Of a stretch of DNA of 64,000 nucleotides, positions 29,717 through 40,669 are shown in pieces (the first letter of the stretch is position 1; the number at the start of each line of letters is the position of its first letter). This DNA is from Pythium myriotylum. Its lineage: Eukaryota > Oomycota > Peronosporomycetes > Pythiales > Pythiaceae. Location of the stretch: assembly GCA_023091665.1 (NCBI GenBank), contig JALJCQ010000031.1, positions 248,001-312,000 on the forward strand, given 5' to 3'. The position numbers and the translations under genes are program-made. The notes below the pieces were generated by a model. The model had not been told where the DNA came from, ran no database searches, and saw nothing but the letters and a program-made list of their open reading frames with translations.

Positions 29717-30813
29717 GCTGTAGAGTCACTTGCGAGAGTGAGGGAAAAGAATGGGGCAAGGAAAAAGTCCCCCCGGCATCTTAGTTATGAAATGAGTTGG
29801 CGCCAAAATTGTGGCCCACACCATAAATCGCCTGGCTTAGTTTCTTAATGTTACCTTCCGTAATATTACTGATTGGGTTTCGAAGCTCTCGCTGGACGAA
29901 ATATTTCATTTAACAGCTGGCTCTGTAAGACAGTCCAGATGAGAGCCACGTGACACCAGCAGGTTCGTGTCGCACCCCGGGAGACAGGCCGGTTGTACCA
30001 GCAGAGGTTGAATTTCACTCACCCAAGCGACCACTGATAACGTCTGGCGACTGCTCACGCATCGAAAGTACTAATCGGGAGCTCGAAATATCAACTTGTT
30101 GAAAGCAGTACGGGCTAGTGTTCCCACTTTGTGGTCCTCGTGTTTGGTCACGCAATGGACACTGTGAGCCTACGAAACTTGCGTCATCGGTGCCACAAGT
30201 GGACGATTCGTAGGAATGGAGACTCGCACTTAGAACGCGAACGATCTTAGTCGACGTAGGCTGCTCGATCTTGTGGAGGTTCTTAATAACAAGCTCGCAC
30301 ACTTGTGTGGGGCCAGGATATTTTGTGAAAGTTTAATCGCTGGCTGAAGCCTAGATTCCAGGCTTTAGTCAGCAGTAGCAGAGCGTGTCCGGGATCCGGG
30401 GCCTAGATCCTTGACATGATCAGTCGCTGCAGCCTAATCAACTCGTGGTTTTCTGGACCCCCATCGTGGTACCTGTATGGGCTCACTTCAACAAGGAGCG
30501 ACCATGAAGGCTAAAACTGACCGTCAACATACAGAGCCACATGACCAAAACAGTAACTCGTCATCAACATGAAGACGATTGCGATTCTCCAGCAAACCTG
30601 AGAATTCGTGGCCTTGATGATGAGTATAGACCCAGAATCTATGTACAACAAAGTAAGCCCGTTTGTTTCGCTACGCGCAATCTCACAAAAAATACATCAT
30701 TTTGCTGTCAAACGAAATAGAAACGGTAGAGCACAATCACCCAACGCTTCAGAGTAGAACGGACGGAGGTACGTCGGATCAGCATGGTCAAGTGCTATCG
30801 CTACTTCTTGTCT
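29717..30813. other. Intergenic between LPMO-1 and IDO copy 8
   Basis: No intact gene. Around 30525-30665 it holds a decayed counterpart of the hydrophobic frame at 44880-45000 (ATNSQVCWRIAIV on the minus strand). Confidence 0.5.
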
Positions 30814-30912
30814 ATTCCAGACTGAGAATACGATCTTAACTCCCTGTACAGTAGTCAGGCCCAGGAGAAAAACTGTCTCGGCCGCTTACCCGCGCGGCCG
30901 AATCCAATAGCC

Positions 30913-30928
30913 TCACTCTGCATTTTGC
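30913..30928 (+). promoter_or_regulatory. INR/FPR core promoter of IDO copy 8
   Basis: TCACTCT-GC-ATTTTGC, the exact mirror of the copy-7 promoter. Confidence 0.65.
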
Positions 30929-30981
30929 TCTTCACTAGCAACACACTTCGAAGCCCACAGCCGTCTTCTACAACCGTTCCG

Positions 30982-32079
30982 ATGGTCCAGCTCGCCTCCA
31001 TCTTCGCCACCGCCATCCTCGCCATCGCCGGCACCACCACGCTCGCCCACCCGGGTGGAAACCACGAGCGCTCGCTCGCGGAGATCGAAGCCCAGAAGCA
31101 GTTCCACGCCACCGCCCACCGTTCGCTTGCTGCCTGTGCCAACCAGCCCCACTTCCGCGAGCTCCAGGAGCGCACGGCAGCTCGTCGTCTCGACGCCATT
31201 CAGTCGATCCACGAGCAGCGCCGCCGCCTCTCGCTCGCCGACATCACCAGCAAGAAGCACAAGACGGCGCTCTCGTGCGTCACGCCACACAACTACGACA
31301 AGGTCGCGCTCTTCGGCTCGACTCCCAAGTGCGTCTTGCTCCCTGATGTCACGCAGGGTCCGTACTACATCCGAGGCGAATACATCCGCAACGACATCCG
31401 CGAGGACCAACAGGGCGTCGACCTCTACGCTCTCCTACAGTTCATCGACATCAACACCTGCAAGCCAGTGAACAACTACTTCGTCGACTTCTGGGGAGCC
31501 AACTCCACGGGCGTGTACTCCGGCGTCATTGGCTCGGACAACGGAAACCCGAGCGACTCGACCAACACGAACACGACCTTCATGCGTGGTTTGGCGCCGA
31601 CTGACAAGGACGGCCTCGTCCAGTTCCTCACCAAGTACCCTGGCCACTACGTTGGTCGCGCCCACCACCTCCACGTCCTCGTCTCGCACGGCGGTAAGGT
31701 GCTGCAGAACAACACGTACAGCGGCACCGGCGTCGCGAGCGTTGGCCAAGTGTACTTCGACGAGGAGCTCTCGCGCGAGGTGCTCAAGGTGGCGCCGTAC
31801 AACACCAACAAGCAGGCGCTCACGACCAACAAGGAAGACCAGTTCCTCCAGGAAGTGGCTGACTCCGGTTTTGACCCCGTGCTGGAGTACACGCTTCTGG
31901 GCAACAGCATCGAAGAGGGGGTCTTCTCGTGGATCTCGATCGGTATCAACGCGAGCGCCTCGCGCGACGTCAAGCCGTCCATGTTCTGGACCAACTCGGG
32001 TGGTCTGGCGAACCAGAACTTCACCTTCGCTGACATGAACATTAAGACGCCGGCCCCGACGCAAACGACGAAGCTCTAA
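30982..32079 (+). CDS. Secreted intradiol dioxygenase, copy 8
   Basis: 365 residues, with a protein identical by eye to copies 7 and 11. It is the left half of a convergent (tail-to-tail) pair whose partner, at 32968-33572, is truncated. The same convergent arrangement recurs as copies 9/10 and 11/12. Conservation with copy 10 is high through the coding region but stops just upstream of the ATG, where the leaders differ. Confidence 0.9.
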   Translation: MVQLASIFATAILAIAGTTTLAHPGGNHERSLAEIEAQKQFHATAHRSLAACANQPHFRELQERTAARRLDAIQSIHEQRRRLSLADITSKKHKTALSCVTPHNYDKVALFGSTPKCVLLPDVTQGPYYIRGEYIRNDIREDQQGVDLYALLQFIDINTCKPVNNYFVDFWGANSTGVYSGVIGSDNGNPSDSTNTNTTFMRGLAPTDKDGLVQFLTKYPGHYVGRAHHLHVLVSHGGKVLQNNTYSGTGVASVGQVYFDEELSREVLKVAPYNTNKQALTTNKEDQFLQEVADSGFDPVLEYTLLGNSIEEGVFSWISIGINASASRDVKPSMFWTNSGGLANQNFTFADMNIKTPAPTQTTKL

Positions 32080-32270
32080 AGCGCAGATGAGTGTTTTTGG
32101 CTGTTTGGTGAGCCTGCGGTCGGCGGCGGTTCGCGATTGCACCAGACATTGCGACTGGAAGTGCTGTCGATAGATCGGATTTGTTGACCGACGATGGAGG
32201 TTCTTCTCGTCCTATTTCGTTCTTTCATTTGAGAAAGCGCCATCTTGATGGACAAATAAACAACATAAAC

Positions 32271-32967
32271 ACAAGCTACTTCTCTTCCCAACAAACATCT
32301 CTCGAGTAAGAGTAGACCACCGATAACCCAAGCAGGGGCATGGATGAGTGGTTGTGGTGCTACTGCAAAAGTCCAGTCTGTGTCGGGTAGAAGGACTCTA
32401 TGGTGCTAATATTGAGTGACTAATGACCCTCGGCGAGCCATGCATCGCGAAGCACTTCAAACAATCAAGCCGACTACCAAGGCCTCCATGACGGACTGAT
32501 AGCTGGGACGTCACTGAAGCTCACGAGGCTCAAAGTCGTTTATGATAGTCAACCTGCTAACCATCTACCTTGGATGTACATTTTGTGTCAGCTAGCAACA
32601 TTTTACAACGCGCAGTCAATTCATCTTCGTCGGCGCTTGTTCCTTCAGCACTCTCCGTGTGCTGTCTTTAGAGTTAGAGGTGTCAAACAAAGGTTGCCCT
32701 GCATCACAATTTGAACGATCGCATGCTGCCATGCCGCTCTGTACTTTCATCTGTGACAACACTTGTGAAGGGTGATAAGTGCATATGCGATGAGAGAATT
32801 TGAAAGTTCGTCATGTTGACCCATTATTCCACTGAGAGTCGGTGCCAGATCATATAAAACATCAAACGGTGTTATTTGAGTGTAGTGTGAAAACGGATAT
32901 CTTGTTTTTCCCATTCAAGAAAGAAGAGAACATGCCCAACCCATCCTCCAATCTTCCATCAAATTTG
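32271..32967. other. Convergent intergenic region, paralogous empty site for the Ngaro-type element
   Basis: No gene. It mirrors 39782-40478 almost exactly (sum 72749) and is homologous to 46539-46989 plus 52421-52580. The string AAAGTTCGTCAT/GTTGACCC at 32804-32823 is uninterrupted here, whereas the third copy carries a retrotransposon at this point. Confidence 0.75.
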
Positions 32968-33572
32968 CTAGCCCTGGAGCTTCTGCTCCGGTGACGGAGC
33001 GGACGTGATGTTGCCCATATCCGCGAGGGTGAAGTTTTTGTTCGCAACACCACCTTCGTTCGTCCAGAACACCGACGGCTTGACGTCGCGCGAGGCGCTC
33101 GCATCGATACCCACGGAGATCCAAGAGAACACTCCGTCCTCGACGCTGTTGCCCAGAAGCGCGTATTCGAGCACTGGATCGAAGCCGGAGTTGGCCACCT
33201 GATCAATGAAGAAGTCCTCCTTGTTTGTCGTGAGCACCTGTTTGTTGGTGTTGTAAACTGCGGTTTTTAGCACCTCGAGCGACAGATCCTGGTCAAAGTA
33301 GAGCTGTCCGACGCTCGCAATCCCGCCACCAACGTATGTATTGTTCTGCAGCACCTTGCCGCCATGGGAAGCCACGATGTGTAGGTGGTGTGTGCGTCCA
33401 ACATAGTGGCCCGGGTACTTGGTGATGAACTGTACGAGGCCGTCCTTGTCGGTAGGCGCCAAACCACGCATGAAGGTCGTGTTGGAGTTCGATAAATCGT
33501 TCGGGTTTCCGTTGTCCGAACCAACGACGCCCGAGTAAACGCCCGTCGCATTCGCTCCACAGAAATCAATGT
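32968..33572 (-). pseudogene. 5'-truncated intradiol dioxygenase (copy-9 type)
   Basis: About the last 200 residues of a copy-9-type protein are open on this strand, including the YPGHY and HLH ligands. The first 167 residues, with the signal peptide and the GPYY ligand, are missing. The original stop has changed from TAG to CAG, adding two residues (QG) before a new stop at 32968. The break at 33572 joins it directly to a dioxygenase fragment in the opposite orientation. It is certainly non-functional as a secreted enzyme. Confidence 0.9.
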
Positions 33573-33967
33573 TACAGAACAACACGTACGTCGGTGGCGG
33601 TGTCGCGAGCGTCGGACAGCTCTACTTCGACCAAGACCTGTCGCTCGAGGTGCTCAAGACCTCCCCGTACAACACCAACAAGCAAGAGCTCACCAAGAAC
33701 GACGCTGACCCGTACCTGACGCAGACATCGAACCAGGGACTTGACCCCGTGCTCGAGTACGCGCTTCTCGGCGACAACGTCGAGGCTGGTGTGTTCTCGT
33801 GGATCTCGATTGGCATCGACGCGTCGGCATCCCGCGATGTGAAGCCTTCGATGTTCTGGACGAGCACGGGCGGCGTCAAGAACCCGTCGTTCACGAACGC
33901 GGATATGGAGCCGCCGGGCCAGACGCCGCCTCCGCAGTTCACTGGCGTGCCGACCCCTTCACAGTAA
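33573..33967 (+). pseudogene. 3' fragment of intradiol dioxygenase (copy-13 type)
   Basis: The frame matches the last 131 residues of copy 13 (from LQNNTYVGGG to VPTPSQ) with one clear change (GGVKNP for GGIKNP). There is no start region, signal peptide or iron-ligand region. It is the distal end of the left arm of the large GH5-containing inverted repeat. Confidence 0.9.
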
Positions 33968-34550
33968 ACAACTCGTCTGTCGGAATTCCTTGCCGAGCGG
34001 TGAGTATGCATCGAAGTTGTCGAGACCGAAGATGCTCAAGTGCATGTGTTTTCTTTTGTTGGCTATGCGGCCTCCACCTCTCGAGTTACCAAATAGAGCC
34101 CAACAATATACAAAATCATTCAAACCAAACCAAAGTCCGAATCACTTGAAGATGCGTACACATCGTCCTAGCAACTAGAACCGTGCAGTCCCTTTTTTCG
34201 GCGTTCTCATATAGTACCTCGGAGATTCGTCTATTGTTTCGTCACTCTGCTCAGTCGAGAGGATTCGAAGGCTGAGCACGGCGTATCGCACCCTTCGATT
34301 TCCCGCGGAGCTCTCTCTGCAGAGCCACTAGATGCTGTAAGAGGTGTTCTGGGTGATGCCGAGCGTCTTCTGCCAGAGGCCATTGTTTCCCGGGGCGGAC
34401 TCATTTTGTGTCCACTTGCCGTCCAGCCATCCATGACCGAGTCGTATGGGATGGCTCTCGGGAACCTTGGTCCCTTATGGCGTGAATGCACGGCAAGGCT
34501 AGCATCCTCAAGGCACTCATTCGCAATTCTACATTCTCCAGCGACAAAGT

Positions 34551-36038
34551 ATGCCTCGCCTCGCCGCCGTGCTTGCTGTCGCCTTCCTCCAGTTGGGCGC
34601 CGCACTTGCGCTGCCTGCTCGCCGTCTGGACAGCGATCTTACTTGCTCCACGCAAGAACGTATCAACTACGAAGACAACGACATCGGCAGCGCGCCAGGT
34701 GCATCCATCGCTGATTGCTGTGACAAATGCGTTGCTTTTTCCGGGTGCTGGGCGTACTCGTGGAATGCCACCAACAACGGCACCTGCTGGCTCAAGAGTA
34801 TCAAGGGCCCTGTCCGCTGGGCGATGGGAGTTGCATCAGGCGCACTGCCCGGCGCGCCATCGGCGCCGCCGGTGACATCGCCCCCACTACCACCACGACC
34901 AACAACCAAGACACCTCCGCCAAGCGACCACGTGCAGTGGAAGCTGCGTTCAGGTGTGATCCCATCGCGTTCAGTCAACCTCGGTGGCTGGCTCGTGCTC
35001 GAGCACTGGATGAGCTACACGTCGCCGGCATGGGAGGGTGTTGACTTCGCCACAGCCAACAACGGCGAGTATCTGACGATGAAGGCTCTCGGCCGAGAGC
35101 GTGGCACTCGACAGCTCGAAGCCCACCGCGACTCGTGGATCACTGAGGCTGACATCGTCGAGATTGCGGCCGCTGGTCTCAACTCGGTGCGTATCCCTGT
35201 GGGCTTTTGGATCGTCAACGACGACCCGTCTACTGAGGCCAACAATATCACCGAGGTCTTTGCTCCTGGTGGACTGAAATACCTCGATCGCCTAGTTAAC
35301 GACTGGGGGAAGAAGTACAATCTCGCGGTCATGCTGGATCTCCACGCGCACCAGGGTTCACAGAACGCACTCGATCACAGTGCGCCGCAGATCGCAGGGC
35401 AGGCTAACTGGGACAAGTCACAAGCAAACGTCGACAACTCGCTCCAGTTTGCCACCTTCCTAGCGTCGCGTTACCAGCACAGCGAGGCGTTTCTTGGGCT
35501 CAACCTCATGAACGAGCCCTCTTTCCCGAGCTACAATGTGCTACTTGCCTACTATCGCGAGGCTTACCGACGTATCCGCGCGACGGGCAACGACTGTATC
35601 ATTGCTACATCGCCCATGCTGCGAGACCAGAAACCCAACGTTATGGCTGACTTCTTCCGCCCACCAGAGTTCACCAACGTCTGGCACGAGTTCCATCCGT
35701 ACTTCAAGTGGAGTTACGTCGGCTTCAACGAGACCGAGCTCATTGAGGCAGCGCGAGGCTAGCGTCAGTTCCGACTTGACCCATGGACGGGTAACCCTCT
35801 GTTCCTCGGCGAATGGAGCCTCGGCAGTCCAGAGGCTATAGCTCCTTTCAAGAATCGTACGTTGCAGAAGATATATGCAGCTGTGCAGCTCGAGAGCTAC
35901 GAGGGTGCAGCGGCTGGCTGGAGCTTCTGGACATGGCGCAACGACCAAGAGCTCAACACAACCACGAACGGAATCCTCGTGGGCTGGTCCATGCGACAGT
36001 TGCTGCGCGAGGGGATCTTCTCGGTCCCCAGGGCCTAA
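34551..36038 (+). pseudogene. PAN-GH5 exo-beta-1,3-glucanase, nonsense copy
   Basis: This is the mirror of the intact gene at 56147-57634, with the same start, signal peptide, PAN-like Cys cluster and GH5 core up to residue 403. Codon 404 is TAG where the intact copy has TAC (Tyr). The frame then continues undamaged to a matching TAA at 36036-36038, ending SVPRA. The stop comes before the nucleophile Glu (position 421 in the intact copy), so the 403-residue product should be inactive even if made. Further differences cluster after the stop, which suggests relaxed selection there. Confidence 0.9.
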
Positions 36039-36059
36039 ATACGGATTGCCGCTTGAAGC

Positions 36060-36320
36060 AAGGGCAGGTACATCGCGCAATATGACTTTGGTCCAAACAC
36101 ACCTTGGATTTCGAGTTTTCCCAATCTTGTGCTTCTGTACCAACGATATGTGAGCGACCACCAACGACGTTGTGATTTTAGAGAGGTCTCCGTGGTATCG
36201 GTGCCCATCATTTCTGGCCCTGGGGCTGTGGGCGTATGAACGTCAAAAGATTACTGTCCGAGGAATGTGTGTTTTAGCCTTTGAGGTGTACTCATCAAAG
36301 TCGAAGTTGGGCTCTTTGGA
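36060..36320 (-). pseudogene. Decayed dioxygenase relic beside the GH5 pseudogene
   Basis: On the minus strand, GPEMMG-like and HISLVQKHKIGKTRNP-like strings line up with the relic at 55810-56090, whose earlier part is recognisable as dioxygenase. Stops and shifts interrupt every frame. It is assigned through its mirrored counterpart rather than on its own. Confidence 0.4.
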
Positions 36321-38606
36321 AGAGCCTAGACGGTGGACCACTAATCTTGTGAAGAAACCCTGGAACGTCTCAGGGGTCCGAGGATGCGAGGCGACATTGG
36401 ATTCCCTAACAACGGCTCTTTGCTACTCTCGCCTCCTATTCTCTTTGTCAGGCTGGTTACGTGGTCATCTAGTCAGAGAAGGGACAGATAGGATGATCTC
36501 ACGTCGGGATGGATAGCCACCTACCAAGTTCGTAAGAGCTCTCCTTTTGGACCACCAACTCTCGTGAATCGTCGCTACTCTTGTTTGTAACCTGAAGACA
36601 GTTTGCCAATCGCAGAGTTACCCGAGAAGCCTGATTCTCAGTTAGAATGCCACAGTCGCATGTGTAGGTTGCTCAAAAGTCGCAGGCTGAGACTTCGACG
36701 GTCTAGCGCGGAGTGGACGTCCAACCAATCACTTCTGCGTCTCCCGAACCTAAATCCGTTCATTCTGTTTGACGTGGTCGCTGATATCGGCTTACTCTAG
36801 CAATAGAAGTGACCGCAAAGAAAGTTCCGACCCAAAACAGACCATCACCGCAAGATTACCACGAATCTGCCTCCTTAGTGGATAGGCGCAGTTGTTTGAC
36901 GAAACTAATCTAGCCTGAGCTTCCACCATGAGCTGTTGAGGCTGCGACCTGTGAAAATGGGAAGGAGAAAAACTGGCTTGACAGAAAATACAGGAGCTGG
37001 GAGATTGCAATGGCGACTCCGCTCTGGTGCTGCATACCGCTCACGCCAATTGTTACATCTCGGACGAAAGCTAGTTGCGACATTCTATTAAAATTATAAC
37101 ATTCGAGTGTGGTGATCGCGAATTGCTCATCTGCTTAGGTGGTTTGCCTCCAATATGTTCACTCTCCCCAGTGTAAATACTGTAGGCGCCTTTTGCAAAC
37201 ATTTTTCCACAAACTGGTGCGCATTTTAACTAGTAGGCTCTCTGGAGAATAAAGATTATCTTTATTCTCCAGAGAGCCTACAAGTGGGCTCCAGAGCGTA
37301 CCAGTAGGCTCACTTTCAACATTAGATTTTGAGGCGGGAGCGAAAGCTATCGCAAAAGTAGACTCATGGGCCGTTTCGCCGAAGATCGTGCTGCTGGTAT
37401 TTTTTCCCCGACTCGAAAAGACAAAGTGGTCTTGAAAAAACTCCGAGAAGGCGACACGACACGGTGTGTGGGAAAAGCAAGGAGCGCGTCGGCAAGACCG
37501 GCTAGACCTGTACTGTCTGTCTCACACCACATTCATTTTGATCTTTCTTTGACCACCAGGTGTTTTCGTATACAAAATCCTATATATTCACTAATGGGGC
37601 AGAGGCTACTAGTAGGCTTGTACCCATGCTACTGGTGGGCTTTTGGCCTGGAGAATAAAGATTAACCAACACAGAGATCATGTATCACAGTTTTGCAACT
37701 GATTACCCTCATTTATAAGTTTCAGTCTTTCCACTGACGTGGCGAATCCGGTGGTGTGGTTTCCGAGGAAATATTATGCATTTCCTGCGAACGCATTGCT
37801 GCTCTTCGAAGCGTCATCAACGAACTCTAAACTAGATCCCGCTAGCGTTCTGTCGCCTGCAGTCAAAATGACGATAACGACGAAGGTATCCGGATGAGCA
37901 CCATTGAGTTCTATGGACAAAATGGTCGGGGTTCGTATTGCATGGACTCGTGAAGTAACGTCGCAGAAGACAGCAGTGGGTGAGTCGCCTGTCTGCCTGG
38001 AGTTGGCTAATCTCCCACTCAAGATGAGCATAGGCAGAACATGGATGAGTTACTCCAATTCAATTAGCTTTCCATGAGCTTTACTCCACCTGTCTGACGC
38101 TCAGACGTCTATTTGTGTCGAAATCAAAAACGTGGACTGTGCTTCGAGGGTGTCAGATGGTGCGGGGTTTCGAAATGGACCTTTTCCGGGAAGATCGACG
38201 CGTGGAGATGGATAGACGCTACGAGGGCGTGGGCTGACTAAATAACAACTCACCCATAAGGCTTCAACTGCGTGAGACAACTCTCACTCACGTGGGTCTC
38301 TCATGACTTTCGCTGCAAGAAAGCACCTGACAAAATCTTTAGACCCGCACATCGTCCGATAGACAGATCCATTTCTCAGGCGGTAAAACCACAAACTGGA
38401 TATCACTATGCAGCTTGGCGAGTTCTTTCTTCGAGGGACAAACCGTCGAGACCTTGCGAGTCCTTCCCGAGAAAAGTACCTCAGGACCCCCTGACCTTAC
38501 TGCGGCGATTGTGAGATCGCAGGAGAGATAGATGACATGGATCCGATGTGCTATCAGGATAGACCTGAAGGCCCCGCCTCACAGAGCTTGCCCCTGTCGT
38601 GGCTCC
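36321..38606. other. Diverged palindrome arm without genes
   Basis: Homologous in patches to the reverse complement of 53.7-55.8 kb (for example around 37140-37200 with 54905-54935, and 37690-37760 with 54725-54790). It contains the 37.2-37.67 kb insertion. No gene is supported. Confidence 0.5.
37231..37666. mobile_element. About 0.43 kb insertion with perfect 24-bp hairpin at one end
   Basis: This segment is absent from the mirrored arm, where the flanking homologies lie close together. It begins with a perfect inverted repeat (24-bp arms 37233-37256 and 37258-37281, one-base loop) containing CTCTGGAGAATAAAGAT, and ends with another CTGGAGAATAAAGATTA at 37650-37666. TAGTAGGCT-type motifs recur inside (37231, 37308, 37608). 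This resembles a small non-autonomous or fold-back element; the class is not recognised. Confidence 0.5.
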
Positions 38607-38622
38607 TCACTCTGCAATTTGC
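38607..38622 (+). promoter_or_regulatory. INR/FPR core promoter of IDO copy 9
   Basis: TCACTCT-GC-AATTTGC, an exact consensus pair, 71 nt before the ATG. Confidence 0.65.
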
Positions 38623-38677
38623 TTCCTACCAGCAACACCAACACCACTACCCCACGCCCCCTCCCTCAACCGTTCCG

Positions 38678-39775
38678 ATGGTCCAGCTCACTTCTATCTT
38701 GGCCACCGCCATCCTCGCTATCGCCGGTACCACCACGCTCGCCCACCAGGGTGGAAACCACGAGCGATCCCTCGCTCAGATTGAAGCCGACAAGGTTTTC
38801 CATGCCAAGGCCCACCGCTCGCTTGCCGCCTGTGCCAATCAACCCCACTACCGTGAGCTGCAAGAACGTGCTGCTGCTCGTCGTCTCGACGCCATCCAAT
38901 CGATTCAGGAGCAACGTCGTCGCCTCACGGTCGCTGACATCGTCAACAAGAAGCACAAGACGGCGCTGTCATGTGTCACGCCCAACAACTACGATAAGGT
39001 GGCGCTCTTTGGATCCACGCCAAAATGCGTTTTGAGCCCGGACGTCACCCAAGGTCCGTACTACGTAAAGGGTGAGTACATCCGCAACGATGTGCGTGAG
39101 GACCAACCCGGAATCGATCTCTACGCGCTCATCCAGTTCATCGACATCAACACCTGCAAGGCCATCCCCAACTACTACATTGATTTCTGGGGAGCGAATG
39201 CGACGGGCGTTTACTCGGGCGTCGTTGGTTCGGACAACGGAAACCCGAACGATTTATCGAACTCCAACACGACCTTCATGCGTGGTTTGGCGCCTACCGA
39301 CAAGGACGGCCTCGTACAGTTCATCACCAAGTACCCGGGCCACTATGTTGGACGCACACACCACCTACACATCGTGGCTTCCCATGGCGGCAAGGTGCTG
39401 CAGAACAATACATACGTTGGTGGCGGGATTGCGAGCGTCGGACAGCTCTACTTTGACCAGGATCTGTCGCTCGAGGTGCTAAAAACCGCAGTTTACAACA
39501 CCAACAAACAGGTGCTCACGACAAACAAGGAGGACTTCTTCATTGATCAGGTGGCCAACTCCGGCTTCGATCCAGTGCTCGAATACGCGCTTCTGGGCAA
39601 CAGCGTCGAGGACGGAGTGTTCTCTTGGATCTCCGTGGGTATCGATGCGAGCGCCTCGCGCGACGTCAAGCCGTCGGTGTTCTGGACGAACGAAGGTGGT
39701 GTTGCGAACAAAAACTTCACCCTCGCGGATATGGGCAACATCACGTCCGCTCCGTCACCGGAGCAGAAGCTCTAG
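38678..39775 (+). CDS. Secreted intradiol dioxygenase, copy 9
   Basis: 365 residues, third subgroup together with copy 12 and the fragment at 32968. Signal peptide MVQLTSILAT...TTTLA, then HQGG, a diverged N-terminal region (AQIEADKVFHAKAHRS, SIQEQRRRLTVADIVN), and intact GPYY, YPGHY and HLH ligands. The C-terminus is GNITSAPSPEQKL. The gene is convergent with copy 10. Its promoter-proximal flank is homologous, in mirror, to that of copy 12. Confidence 0.9.
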   Translation: MVQLTSILATAILAIAGTTTLAHQGGNHERSLAQIEADKVFHAKAHRSLAACANQPHYRELQERAAARRLDAIQSIQEQRRRLTVADIVNKKHKTALSCVTPNNYDKVALFGSTPKCVLSPDVTQGPYYVKGEYIRNDVREDQPGIDLYALIQFIDINTCKAIPNYYIDFWGANATGVYSGVVGSDNGNPNDLSNSNTTFMRGLAPTDKDGLVQFITKYPGHYVGRTHHLHIVASHGGKVLQNNTYVGGGIASVGQLYFDQDLSLEVLKTAVYNTNKQVLTTNKEDFFIDQVANSGFDPVLEYALLGNSVEDGVFSWISVGIDASASRDVKPSVFWTNEGGVANKNFTLADMGNITSAPSPEQKL

Positions 39776-40553
39776 GGCTAGCAAATTTGATGGAAGATTG
39801 GAGGATGGGTTGGGCATGTTCTCTTCTTTCTTGAATGGGAAAAACAAGATATCCGTTTTCACACTACACTCAAATAACACCGTTTGATGTTTTATATGAT
39901 CTGGCACCGACTCTCAGTGGAATAATGGGTCAACATGACGAACTTTCAAATTCTCTCATCGCATATGCACTTATCACCCTTCACAAGTGTTGTCACAGAT
40001 GAAAGTACAGAGCGGCATGGCAGCATGCGATCGTTCAAATTGTGATGCAGGGCAACCTTTGTTTGACACCTCTAACTCTAAAGACAGCACACGGAGAGTG
40101 CTGAAGGAACAAGCGCCGACGAAGATGAATTGACTGCGCGTTGTAAAATGTTGCTAGCTGACACAAAATGTACATCCAAGGTAGATGGTTAGCAGGTTGA
40201 CTATCATAAACGACTTTGAGCCTCGTGAGCTTCAGTGACGTCCCAGCTATCAGTCCGTCATGGAGGCCTTGGTAGTCGGCTTGATTGTTTGAAGTGCTTC
40301 GCGATGCATGGCTCGCCGAGGGTCATTAGTCACTCAATATTAGCACCATAGAGTCCTTCTACCCGACACAGACTGGACTTTTGCAGTAGCACCACAACCA
40401 CTCATCCATGCCCCTGCTTGGGTTATCGGTGGTCTACTCTTACTCGAGAGATGTTTGTTGGGAAGAGAAGTAGTTTGTGTTTATGTTGTTTATTTGTCCA
40501 TCAAGATGGCGCTTTCTCAAATGAAAGAACGAAATAGGACGAGAAGAACCTCC
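39776..40553. other. Convergent intergenic region between IDO copies 9 and 10
   Basis: No gene. It is the second uninterrupted paralogue of the site occupied by the Ngaro-type element; the mirrored empty-site string lies near 39926-39945. Confidence 0.7.
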
Positions 40554-40669
40554 ATCGTCGGTCAACAAATCCGATCTATCGACAGCACTTCCAGTCGCAA
40601 TGTCTGGTGCAATCGCGAACCGCCGCCGACCGCAGGCTCACCAAACAGCCAAAAACACTCATCTGCGCT

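Larger units (their letters stand above)
30814..32270. repeat. Right arm of 1.46 kb inverted repeat (IR3)
   Basis: Reverse complement of 26282-27738. Its inner end is at CTGGAAT and its outer end at CAACATAAAC. Few substitutions were seen, one of them at 30841-30842 (CTCCCTG against CCCCCTG). Confidence 0.92.
30982..33572. repeat. Left arm of inverted repeat IR4
   Basis: Reverse complement of 39177-41767. Its inner end (33572) is the sharp junction with the copy-13-type fragment. Confidence 0.88.
33573..36038. repeat. Left arm of GH5-containing inverted repeat (IR5)
   Basis: Mirror of 56147-58612 at constant sum 92185. Beyond 36038 homology continues with lower identity toward 39.8 kb (mirror down to 52.58 kb), so this is the outer, better-conserved part of a much larger palindrome centred near LPMO-2. 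Confidence 0.9.

Noticed and set aside
37366..37665. 99-residue frame inside the 0.43 kb insertion
   Set aside because: No recognisable domain; it spans motifs that recur as repeats of the insertion, so it is probably chance.
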